Below, one piece after another: positions 51,948 through 58,813 of a stretch of DNA of 64,000 bases; positions within the stretch are counted from its first letter, which is position 1, and every line of letters begins with the position of its first letter. A program made the position numbers and the translations under genes. The DNA is from JAACFF01 sp963807975 (GTDB taxonomy: Bacteria > Chloroflexota > Anaerolineae > Promineifilales > Promineifilaceae). The notes under the pieces were generated by a model. That model had not been told where the DNA came from. It did no database searches and saw nothing but the letters and a program-made list of their open reading frames with translations. The stretch lies in NCBI GenBank assembly GCA_963807975.1, contig CAWEDV010000001.1:1984001-2048000 (forward strand). The letters run 5' to 3'.

Positions 51948-52711
51948 CCTTCAACGAAGCTTGTGCTGATTTTCGCTTCTACGCCAGTCTAAATGATTTT
52001 CTGCAGTTCGGCTGGCGACAACAGAGCTTTGCTTACCCTACATATGATGGAACCCAAACCGTCAAACATCTTATCGAAGCCATCGGCGTCCCGCACACGG
52101 AAGTGGAGTTGATCCTGATCAATGGGCAGCCCCTAGCATTCAGCTATCAGGTGCAGGCTGGCGATCGTGTTGCTGTTTATCCTGCTTTTGCGGCCTTGGA
52201 GCTAGAATCGGCCGTTCTACTTCGCCCGCCTCCCCCACAACCCATCCGCTTTTTACTGGACAACCATCTTGGCCGTCTGGCTCGCTATCTACGCCTACTG
52301 GGATTGGACACGCTCTATTTCAATAACGAATACGACGACGACCAGCTGGCCAGCAAGGCCAGCGAAATGGGCTGCGTCTTGTTAAGCCGCGACCGCGGTT
52401 TGCTTAAGCGCAGCCAGGTTGTTCATGGTACCTATTTGCACAGCAAAGATCCCCGGAAGCAGATCGTGGAAGTCTTGCAGCGCTACCTACTGTTTGATCA
52501 GATCCAACCCTGGAGCCGCTGCCTACGCTGCAACGGAGTGTTACAGCCTGTGACCAAAGAACAAATCCTGGAACGGCTGGAACCAAAGACCAAATTGTAT
52601 TATGATGATTTCAAGATGTGCGAATCTTGTCGCCAAATCTACTGGAAAGGCTCCCACTTCAAACGGCTGCAATACTTCGTCGCTCAGATTACGGCCTTGC
52701 TTCCTCAATAG
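51944..52711 (+). CDS. Mut7-C RNase domain protein with N-terminal ubiquitin-like domain, probable CTG start
   Basis: The gene encodes about 255 residues if it starts at CTG 51944. The N-terminal 80 residues (FRFYASLNDFL, then TVKHLIEAIGVPHTEVELILINGQ and GDRVAVYP) match the ubiquitin-like domain that usually precedes Mut7-C RNase domains. The Mut7-C domain follows with FLLDNHLGRLARYLRLLG, DDQLASKASEMG and LLSRDRGLLKR (PIN-like acidic residues), and a zinc ribbon with CLRC and CESC. Conventional start GTG 52103 would cut the domain in half. No ATG, GTG or TTG lies in frame upstream. CTG 51944 overlaps the tex stop as CTGA, with GGTGGA upstream. Confidence 0.7.
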   Translation: MTFNEACADFRFYASLNDFLQFGWRQQSFAYPTYDGTQTVKHLIEAIGVPHTEVELILINGQPLAFSYQVQAGDRVAVYPAFAALELESAVLLRPPPPQPIRFLLDNHLGRLARYLRLLGLDTLYFNNEYDDDQLASKASEMGCVLLSRDRGLLKRSQVVHGTYLHSKDPRKQIVEVLQRYLLFDQIQPWSRCLRCNGVLQPVTKEQILERLEPKTKLYYDDFKMCESCRQIYWKGSHFKRLQYFVAQITALLPQ

Positions 52712-53639
52712 ACTCAAAAATAGCCGCCGCAATCTGAATATCTTGCACGGCAACGCCAGTCAGGTCGGCAACGGTGATCTGGCTGCAATCGGTCCGACCT
52801 TTGTCCTTCCCAGCGATCACATTTCCCAGTTCAAGCAAATCATCTGACGATAACAGTCCAGCCTTGATCGCCTGGTAAATCTCACCGCGGGCCATACATT
52901 GCGATATGCTGTCGGCCACAACCAGATCAGCACGGGCCAGGATGTGGCCATCCAACTCATGCTTAGTTGCTGTGTCACTGCCGACGGCCGTAATATGCGT
53001 CCCAGGCCGTAGGTCTGAGGCCCAAAGGAGCGGCTCTTCTGCCGGTGTGGTGGTCACGATCAGATTACATTGCTGCTGCAGTTCGGCCGCATCGGTGGTG
53101 GTCTGCACGCGAAAACCATGTGCTTCCACTCTCTGGCGATAGTCGTCCAACTGCGCGGCCCCTCGTCCCCATACCAACACATCACGACATGGGGTTATAT
53201 CCTGCAAATAGAGGAGCTGCAGCCGCGCCTGGATACCGGTACCCACGATACCGATGCGCTGCAGCGGGTGGGGCGCCAGATACTTGGCGGCAATTGCCCC
53301 GGCTGCGGCCGTTCTTGTGTCCGTGAGAAAACCCTCGTCCAGCAGGATTGCTTGCGGTTGGCCTGTCTCTTGGCTGAACAGAAGCATTAGCCCATTGCCT
53401 GTTGGCAGCCCTATCTGCTGGTTGGCGTAAAATCCGGAGGCGATCTTGATGACATAATAATCACCTTCCTGAAGGTACCCATATTTGATATGAACCTCGC
53501 CCTTTTCCAAGAAAAGCTCACCGACAGGGGGCACCACTGCCTGACCTGCCGAATAGCGCAGAAATCCTTCCTCAATGGCCGGAAGTAAATCTACCCCTGC
53601 TAAAATCGCCTTTATCTGTTCTAAGGTGATGATCTTCAT
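52689..53639 (-). CDS. Ornithine cyclodeaminase / mu-crystallin family protein
   Basis: A 316-residue member of the OCD/mu-crystallin superfamily. The NAD-binding core is RIGIVGTGIQARLQL, with the family segments SGFYANQQIGLPTGNGLMLLFS and DEGFLTDTRTAAAGAIAAKYLA; VVADSISQCMARGEIYQAI completes it. Members include ornithine cyclodeaminase, alanine dehydrogenase and cyclic-imine reductases, so the exact reaction is open. Its end overlaps the end of the convergent Mut7-C gene by 23 bp. It is the last gene of a three-gene minus-strand operon with a dehydratase and an aminotransferase, which suggests an amino-acid degradation pathway. Confidence 0.85.
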   Translation of the reverse strand: MKIITLEQIKAILAGVDLLPAIEEGFLRYSAGQAVVPPVGELFLEKGEVHIKYGYLQEGDYYVIKIASGFYANQQIGLPTGNGLMLLFSQETGQPQAILLDEGFLTDTRTAAAGAIAAKYLAPHPLQRIGIVGTGIQARLQLLYLQDITPCRDVLVWGRGAAQLDDYRQRVEAHGFRVQTTTDAAELQQQCNLIVTTTPAEEPLLWASDLRPGTHITAVGSDTATKHELDGHILARADLVVADSISQCMARGEIYQAIKAGLLSSDDLLELGNVIAGKDKGRTDCSQITVADLTGVAVQDIQIAAAIFESIEEARP

Positions 53640-53653
53640 ATATTTTCCGCTGC

Positions 53654-54613
53654 CTATAGCAGAACGCTTTTCAAGGTATCTAGACTAATATTGGCGCCAC
53701 ATAGAACGATGGCCACGCGCCGATTCTTGAAGTCCTGCGCCGTCTTAATGAAAGCGGCAATCGCTACCGCAGCCGATCCTTCGATCAGCATATGCTGAGA
53801 GCCCATGAATTCCCGTAGGCTGGAGGCGATTTCGGCTTCAGTGACTGAAACATAGTAGTCAACGAAGTCGCGGCAAAGTGGAAAAGTCATGGATTCTGCT
53901 TCCACCCCGCCAGCAGTGCCATCAGAAAGCGTGGGCAACGAAGGCAGGTCAAGCAGTTTTCCGGCGGCAACTGATTGGGCCATCACTTGGGAATTCTCAG
54001 GCGAACAGCCAATAATCTGTGTTGATGCTTTGACTGCTTTTAGATAGGAGGCAATGCCGCCAATCAATCCGCCGCCCCCTACGGAGACAAATACAGCGTC
54101 GACGTCGGGAAGCTCATGTAGCAGTTCGGCTGCAATCGTGCCCTGCCCGGCAATGATAAAAGGATCATTGTATGGGGGCACATAGGTCATGCCCTGGGCA
54201 GCGGCAAAGGATCGCGCATGTTCCTCGGCTTCAACGCTGTCTGTACCAAAGGTGCGGATTTCAACACCCCAGCGGCGGATGGCGTCCAGCTTGGTCTCCA
54301 CGGCCGTTTCCGGCACAAATACGATCCCCTGCCCGCGTACCTGCTGCATAGCATAAGCACAGGCTGCACCATGATTGCCAGTGGAAGCGGTGACGATCCC
54401 ACGCGCCAACTCATCCTGACTGAGCGACAGGATTTTGTTTAATGCTCCCCGGGCCTTGAATGATCCAGTATGCTGCAAGTTTTCGCATTTAAAATAGATA
54501 TCGGCGCCCGTCATCTGACTGTAGGCCAGCGAAGGCTCAAGAATTGTTTGGCGAGCATAGGGTTGAATGCGCTTAACCCCAGCGCTGACCATCTGTATTG
54601 CGTTGAAATTCAT
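53654..54613 (-). CDS. PLP-dependent threonine/serine dehydratase-like protein
   Basis: A 319-residue fold-type II PLP enzyme. The Schiff-base Lys is in HTGSFKARGALNK, the Asn/Gly loop in ASTGNHGAACAYA, and the phosphate-binding GGGGLIGGIA. This is the pattern of threonine and serine dehydratases. It lacks a C-terminal ACT regulatory domain, so it resembles catabolic enzymes. The combination with an OCD-family gene recalls hydroxyectoine catabolism (EutB/EutC), but the ectoine-specific genes are not seen here, so a general amino-acid route is as likely. The start is 54613, 15 bp upstream of the OCD gene. Confidence 0.88.
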   Translation of the reverse strand: MNFNAIQMVSAGVKRIQPYARQTILEPSLAYSQMTGADIYFKCENLQHTGSFKARGALNKILSLSQDELARGIVTASTGNHGAACAYAMQQVRGQGIVFVPETAVETKLDAIRRWGVEIRTFGTDSVEAEEHARSFAAAQGMTYVPPYNDPFIIAGQGTIAAELLHELPDVDAVFVSVGGGGLIGGIASYLKAVKASTQIIGCSPENSQVMAQSVAAGKLLDLPSLPTLSDGTAGGVEAESMTFPLCRDFVDYYVSVTEAEIASSLREFMGSQHMLIEGSAAVAIAAFIKTAQDFKNRRVAIVLCGANISLDTLKSVLL

Positions 54614-54631
54614 TGTATTCCTCTTTGTGGC

Positions 54632-54667
54632 AGAAACGCGGTGTTTTTTAGAAACAAACGTGTTTCT
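54632..54667. repeat. Imperfect hairpin of the GAAACCCGGTTTT family
   Basis: AGAAAC-G-CG (54632-54640) pairs with CG-T-GTTTCT (54659-54667) around an 18-nt loop, between the aminotransferase and dehydratase genes. The loop includes a TTTTTT run. It may act as an intra-operon attenuator. Confidence 0.5.
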
Positions 54668-54672
54668 CCGCT

Positions 54673-55803
54673 CTATTCGCTGCGCAGTTCTACGAGCAGG
54701 TCATGAATCCGATCCAACGCCGGCAGCAGATAATCATGCGGCAGGCCGAAGCTAATGCGCACAAAATGATCCATGCCAAAATGATCGCCGGGTACAATGA
54801 GCGTGCTTTTCTCGCACCGCAGCCGGTCGGTCAGTTTTGTCGAATTGATATCCAGATGATAACGAACAAAAGCGATGGCTGCCGCTCCAGGTGGGGTCAG
54901 CGAAAAGATATTTTGATGGCTGTCCATCCACTGCTGCAGCATGGGAAACCCTTCCCGGATATAGGTTCTAGTGCGCTGCAAAATGCGCGGGCGTACTTCC
55001 GAGGACAACGCCAGCGCGGCCAGTTTATTGGATAACATGGTGGCGCTTATGGTGGTGTATTCATGCCGAGCCCAGATATCGTCGATCATCTCTTCGGGAG
55101 CAACTGCCCAGCCAATGCGTAATCCAGGCAGGCCGTACGCCTTGCTCATACTGCCCACGGCCACAACCCTGGGATAGCGTCCATAAAAAGATGGCGTTTG
55201 CTCGTCGGTGAGCCTTTCCGCCCCGCTGTATACTTCATCGGCCAAAATCCAAGCGCCAACCTTATCTGCTATGGTCACAATCGCATCCATATCCTCTTCG
55301 GTCAAAATGGCCCCGGTAGGGTTATTTGGGTTACAGATGGCGATCAGCTTTGTGTTTGGGGAAACGGCCGCTTCCAATTCATCCAGATCGGGCGCCCAGC
55401 CTCGTTCTTCGTGCAAGTTGAATGTTTTCAAAGAATAATTATGGTTGTGAGCAATCCCCCAGATCTGCATGTAATTAGGCAGCATAACCACAATTTCATC
55501 ACCCGGAGCAAGTATGGTGCGCGTGCTGATATAGTTAGCCTCAATAGCGCCAACCGTGACCAGCACATTCTTGGCCTCTGCGTCATCGTACATGGCAGCG
55601 ATATTTTGGCGTAATTCGGGATTCCCATTAACGTAAGGATAGTTGATGTCGGTTTCAAGCAAGTTGGCCAACAGGCCGGCATCATTTTCTAAAAGCTCAC
55701 GCAGCAGCATCGGATGCACGCCACTTTCTGACAGGTTGTACTGCACATCCTGCTCAAAGAGGGACATCATGCGTTCCATAACAAAAGGTTGAAAAGTATT
55801 CAT
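54673..55803 (-). CDS. Class I/II pyridoxal-phosphate aminotransferase
   Basis: A 376-residue fold-type I aminotransferase. The cofactor-binding segments are ICNPNNPTGAIL, ILADEVYSGAE and the Schiff-base Lys in GSMSKAYGLPGLRIGW; RISFGLPHDYLLPALDRI includes the substrate carboxylate Arg. The NAV-like VTVGAIEANYIS segment is typical of the aspartate-aminotransferase superfamily. The amino donor is not identifiable. It opens an operon with the dehydratase and OCD-family genes on the minus strand, so the three probably process one amino acid. An ATG with no strong Shine-Dalgarno begins the gene. Confidence 0.9.
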   Translation of the reverse strand: MNTFQPFVMERMMSLFEQDVQYNLSESGVHPMLLRELLENDAGLLANLLETDINYPYVNGNPELRQNIAAMYDDAEAKNVLVTVGAIEANYISTRTILAPGDEIVVMLPNYMQIWGIAHNHNYSLKTFNLHEERGWAPDLDELEAAVSPNTKLIAICNPNNPTGAILTEEDMDAIVTIADKVGAWILADEVYSGAERLTDEQTPSFYGRYPRVVAVGSMSKAYGLPGLRIGWAVAPEEMIDDIWARHEYTTISATMLSNKLAALALSSEVRPRILQRTRTYIREGFPMLQQWMDSHQNIFSLTPPGAAAIAFVRYHLDINSTKLTDRLRCEKSTLIVPGDHFGMDHFVRISFGLPHDYLLPALDRIHDLLVELRSE

Positions 55804-56013
55804 CGCTTACCTCCGGTTAAAGGATATCAGAACGATCTGCATTTAAACAGGCGCAGGGCAACCTCAGAATTGCGCGGATTTCGGGCGGGCTGAAGCACCG
55901 CCTTTCTTACTCAGTTGCTACAACTAAGAAGTTGTGGGATTGTTGTAGAATAAAGAGCACAGTTTACTAGCCAAATGAAGGGTAAGTTTTCCACTTGCCC
56001 AGCGGAGAAAACC

Positions 56014-57072
56014 ATGCGACTTTTCCTGCGACTGATCGCCATCCTCATCACCTTGCTCGCCGTGCTCATGCTGCCCTTCGCCCTCTTTGGCTTGCAGATT
56101 GGCCAGATTATCTTTTCCCCGGAAAGGATGCTGAACCTCATCGCCAGCGAGGTGATCGGACCCAATCAGGGCAATATCATCGCCGAGACGCTGCTGCAAT
56201 CGCTGCCGGGTGAATGGGGCATTGAGCCGGAATCCACTTTGGGACAGGCACTCTCGCTGGTGACGGAACAAACGGCCGTTCAGACCTCGCTCTTACCGAT
56301 GGAACTGCAAATTGAATATGCGGCTCAGGGAATCAATAGTTTTTACAGTTGGCTAGACGGTCCCAATCCCATGCCGCTCCTGGCATTGGATATGCTGCCC
56401 TTGAAGTCTCACCTTGCTCAGAGCTCGGAACCATTGGTCAACGATATTTTCAGCTCACTTCCCCTTTGTACAGCCGAGGAAAGTCTGGGCCTTTTATCCA
56501 CTGTTTTTGATGCCATTTTAGGGGGTGAAGCGGTATTGGAGAGCTTGCCAACGTGCCTGCCGGCGATCGTGCCGGTGGAGACAGTAGCGCCAGCAGCTGT
56601 CGAACTACTGCGCAGCCAAATCGCCCTCATTCCGGATAGTGTCGTCCTGGATAACCTGGTGCAGGCCACGCCGGAAAGAATGTTGGAGATCAAGAGCAAT
56701 ATTCAACTGACCAAAGGGGCACTGCAGTGGAGCTGGCTGCCTATCCTGTTTCTACTGCTTATCGCTGCCTTCATAGGTGGACAAACAGTGGATGGGGTGC
56801 CGCGTTGGTTGGGGTGGTCACTGCTGGCTGGCGGCGTTTTGACCTTTCTAATAACGCTTGTTCCCGGCAGGTGGTGGCTGAACATCACGCTGCACCTTTT
56901 AGTCGATTGGCCGCTTATTCTCCAGGTGCCGGCTGTGGCTTCATCAGGCCTGATCTTTGAGATGGCAGGTCAAGCCACGGTATGGCTGGCTGTTGCCCTG
57001 GTTATTCTCGGTATCCTCTTTATCATCCTGGCCTTCTTCCTACAGCGCAACCAAAAAACCCGGCAAGTTTAG
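56014..57072 (+). CDS. Membrane protein with extracytoplasmic domain, unknown function
   Basis: A 352-residue protein with an N-terminal transmembrane or signal helix (MRLFLRLIAILITLLAVLML), a soluble extracytoplasmic domain of about 210 residues, and three further helices at the C-terminus. The soluble part is helical, with Leu-rich repeats such as AETLLQSLPGEWG and two Cys (in PLCTAEE and PTCLPAI) that could form a disulfide. I recognise no family. ATG 56014 has GGAG 6 nt upstream; the in-frame start at 55975 is less likely. It is monocistronic and closes with a hairpin terminator that overlaps the stop codon. Confidence 0.75.
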   Translation: MRLFLRLIAILITLLAVLMLPFALFGLQIGQIIFSPERMLNLIASEVIGPNQGNIIAETLLQSLPGEWGIEPESTLGQALSLVTEQTAVQTSLLPMELQIEYAAQGINSFYSWLDGPNPMPLLALDMLPLKSHLAQSSEPLVNDIFSSLPLCTAEESLGLLSTVFDAILGGEAVLESLPTCLPAIVPVETVAPAAVELLRSQIALIPDSVVLDNLVQATPERMLEIKSNIQLTKGALQWSWLPILFLLLIAAFIGGQTVDGVPRWLGWSLLAGGVLTFLITLVPGRWWLNITLHLLVDWPLILQVPAVASSGLIFEMAGQATVWLAVALVILGILFIILAFFLQRNQKTRQV

Positions 57073-57089
57073 TATAAACCTACCGGGTT
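57057..57089. terminator. Hairpin terminator overlapping the stop codon
   Basis: AACCCGG (57057-57063) and CCGGGTT (57083-57089), with an inner GTTT/AAAC pair, form a stem between convergent genes. The stop codon TAG lies in the loop region. Confidence 0.7.
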
Positions 57090-57127
57090 GGATTACTCAC
57101 TTCTTTATCGTGTTTGCTGTGCTTAAA

Positions 57128-58399
57128 TCAGTTTGCCGGCTGCCTCTGGCGCTGAGTACCACTGCGTCGATTACGCTGCGCTCGGGAGCCGCTGCGGCCT
57201 GATGAAGCAGGGCGGTTTTGTCGGGGCTTGTTCTCCTTGCTGCTGCCGTTGGTCTGCAGCCGTGCATCGGGGTTAAAGCCATTATAGTTGAAGCCTTCCA
57301 GGCGGCGCTGCTCGAGTGGTTTGCCCAGGGTCCTCTCGATATCGCGCTTCATGGCCACATCTTCCGGTGTAGCAAAGGTGAAAGCTTGTCCAGTTTCAGC
57401 CGCTCGTCCGGTTCGGCCGATACGATGCGTATAGGCGTCAACCGTATCGGGCATGTCAAAATTAATTACGTGGGAAATTTCAGCCACATCAATACCGCGG
57501 GCCGCGATGTCAGTGGCCACGAGAATATCGAATTTACCTGCTCGGAACCCGCCGATGGCCTTCTGCCGCTTGTTTTGGGACATATTGCCCTGCAATGCTG
57601 ATACTCTATACCCTTTCTTTTCCAGGTCGCGGGCCAGAAAACGAGCACGCCGTTTCGTGCGTGTGAAGATCAACACCCGTCCGGTCGCCGTCTGATCCAA
57701 CATGGCCAGCAATAAATCTTTCTTCAATTTATGCGTCACAGGATAGAGGGCATGGGAAACTGTCTTCGCCGGAGCAATCATACCGATTTGAATTGTGATC
57801 GGGTCTTTGAGAATTTGCTTGGACAATTGGCGGATATCTTGGGGCATAGTCGCCGAGAAAAAGAGCGTCTGCCGTCTTGATGGCAGCAGCTTCAGGATAC
57901 GACGAATGTCAGGTAAAAAGCCCATGTCGCACATGCGATCCGCTTCATCCAACACCAGGACTTCCAACTGGGAAAAGTCCAGATGCCCGTCATTGGCCAA
58001 ATCAAGCAGTCGCCCGGGACAGGCAACCACTACCTCAACACCACGGCGCAAAGCATCTAGCTGCTTTCCTTTACCCACGCCGCCATAAATGGCCACACTG
58101 CGCACCTTCGTATGCCGGCCTAGATCGATAAATGTCTGGTGGATTTGCTCGGCAAGCTCACGCGTTGGGGCAACGATCAGCGCTCGAATTCGGCGTAGTT
58201 TACCTTGGGTCAGTCTCTGCAAAATAGGAAGAGCGAAAGCGGCCGTTTTACCGGTACCGGTCTGGGCCAGGCCCATTAGGTCGCCCCCTGCTAATACATG
58301 GGGAATCGCTTGCTCTTGGATAGGGGTGGGCTTTATATAGCCCATATCTTTGATGCCGGCCTGCAGGCGCGGATCAAGGGAAAAATCTTGAAAATTCAC
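57128..58399 (-). CDS. DEAD-box RNA helicase (RhlE-like)
   Basis: A 423-residue ATP-dependent RNA helicase. It has the Q-motif (PTPIQEQAIP), Walker A AQTGTGKTAAF, motif Ia PTRELAEQI, DEAD in VLDEADRMCDMGF, SAT in FFSATMP, and the C-terminal motifs ATDIAARGID and HRIGRTGRA. A basic tail (about 380-423, rich in Arg, Gln and Ser) probably binds RNA. It fits the RhlE/CsdA group involved in ribosome assembly and cold adaptation. The start GTG 58399 is chosen because AGGAG lies 7 nt upstream; the upstream in-frame start (58435) has none. A hairpin (58410-58429) abuts the ribosome-binding site. Confidence 0.92.
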   Translation of the reverse strand: MNFQDFSLDPRLQAGIKDMGYIKPTPIQEQAIPHVLAGGDLMGLAQTGTGKTAAFALPILQRLTQGKLRRIRALIVAPTRELAEQIHQTFIDLGRHTKVRSVAIYGGVGKGKQLDALRRGVEVVVACPGRLLDLANDGHLDFSQLEVLVLDEADRMCDMGFLPDIRRILKLLPSRRQTLFFSATMPQDIRQLSKQILKDPITIQIGMIAPAKTVSHALYPVTHKLKKDLLLAMLDQTATGRVLIFTRTKRRARFLARDLEKKGYRVSALQGNMSQNKRQKAIGGFRAGKFDILVATDIAARGIDVAEISHVINFDMPDTVDAYTHRIGRTGRAAETGQAFTFATPEDVAMKRDIERTLGKPLEQRRLEGFNYNGFNPDARLQTNGSSKENKPRQNRPASSGRSGSRAQRNRRSGTQRQRQPAN

Positions 58400-58409
58400 T
58401 AAAGCACTC

Positions 58410-58429
58410 CTTGGCTTAATTGAGCCAAG
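58410..58429 (-). promoter_or_regulatory. Hairpin abutting the helicase ribosome-binding site
   Basis: CTTGGCT and AGCCAAG form a 7-bp stem with a 6-nt loop. On the minus strand the second arm ends AAGCCAAG and shares its last bases with the AAGGAG ribosome-binding site of the helicase, so folding could limit initiation. Confidence 0.5.
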
Positions 58430-58665
58430 TCGCACTCTCAGCCCGCTGTTGCACAGCTTTACAGCAAATGTTCTTGCCTACTGTGGATAAAATAAAAGCG
58501 CCGCCGTTTTCGTCTCTATAGCAACAAGACGATTACGTCCGACACTCATTCTTAGTTTATTCTCTTTCACCTGATCACACGAACTTTCTCATACAGCCCC
58601 GGGTAGGCCAGTTATGCCTCAGGTTTCTCAGGAAGGCAGTTTCCCTTATTACTTAACGTAATTAC

Positions 58666-58695
58666 TTGACATATTATGTCGTTTGCGGCCATAAT
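58666..58695 (+). promoter_or_regulatory. Promoter of the 834-residue membrane protein gene
   Basis: TTGACA (58666-58671) and CATAAT (58690-58695), 18-bp spacer, predict transcription starting near 58702. The gene begins at 58814 after a leader of about 110 nt. Confidence 0.6.
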
Positions 58696-58708
58696 AGGGG
58701 CACGTATG

Positions 58709-58785
58709 GGACTGCGGTACCAGCTAATTGGCTCTCACCAGGTTGGTTTCTCACCCGGCAAAATGCCCGGGCTGCCGTCAAGTCC
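58709..58785 (+). ncRNA. Structured leader RNA, possible riboswitch or regulatory element
   Basis: GGACT-G-CGG at 58709-58717 can pair with CCG-TCA-AGTCC at 58775-58785, closing a multibranch structure. Inside, AGC/GCT, ACC/GGT and CCCGG/CCGGG arms could form three short hairpins. The element begins a few nucleotides after the predicted transcription start and ends 16 nt before the ribosome-binding site. It matches no riboswitch class I recognise. Confidence 0.35.
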
Positions 58786-58813
58786 TTTGAACTGATCTGA
58801 TGGAGTACCAAAA

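Larger units (their letters stand above)
58400..58813. other. Divergent intergenic region between helicase and membrane-protein genes
   Basis: About 414 bp. It holds the helicase 5' region with its SD-adjacent hairpin (58410-58429), roughly 230 bp in which I see no clear element, the promoter at 58666-58695, and a structured leader at 58709-58785. No credible gene is present. Confidence 0.5.
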
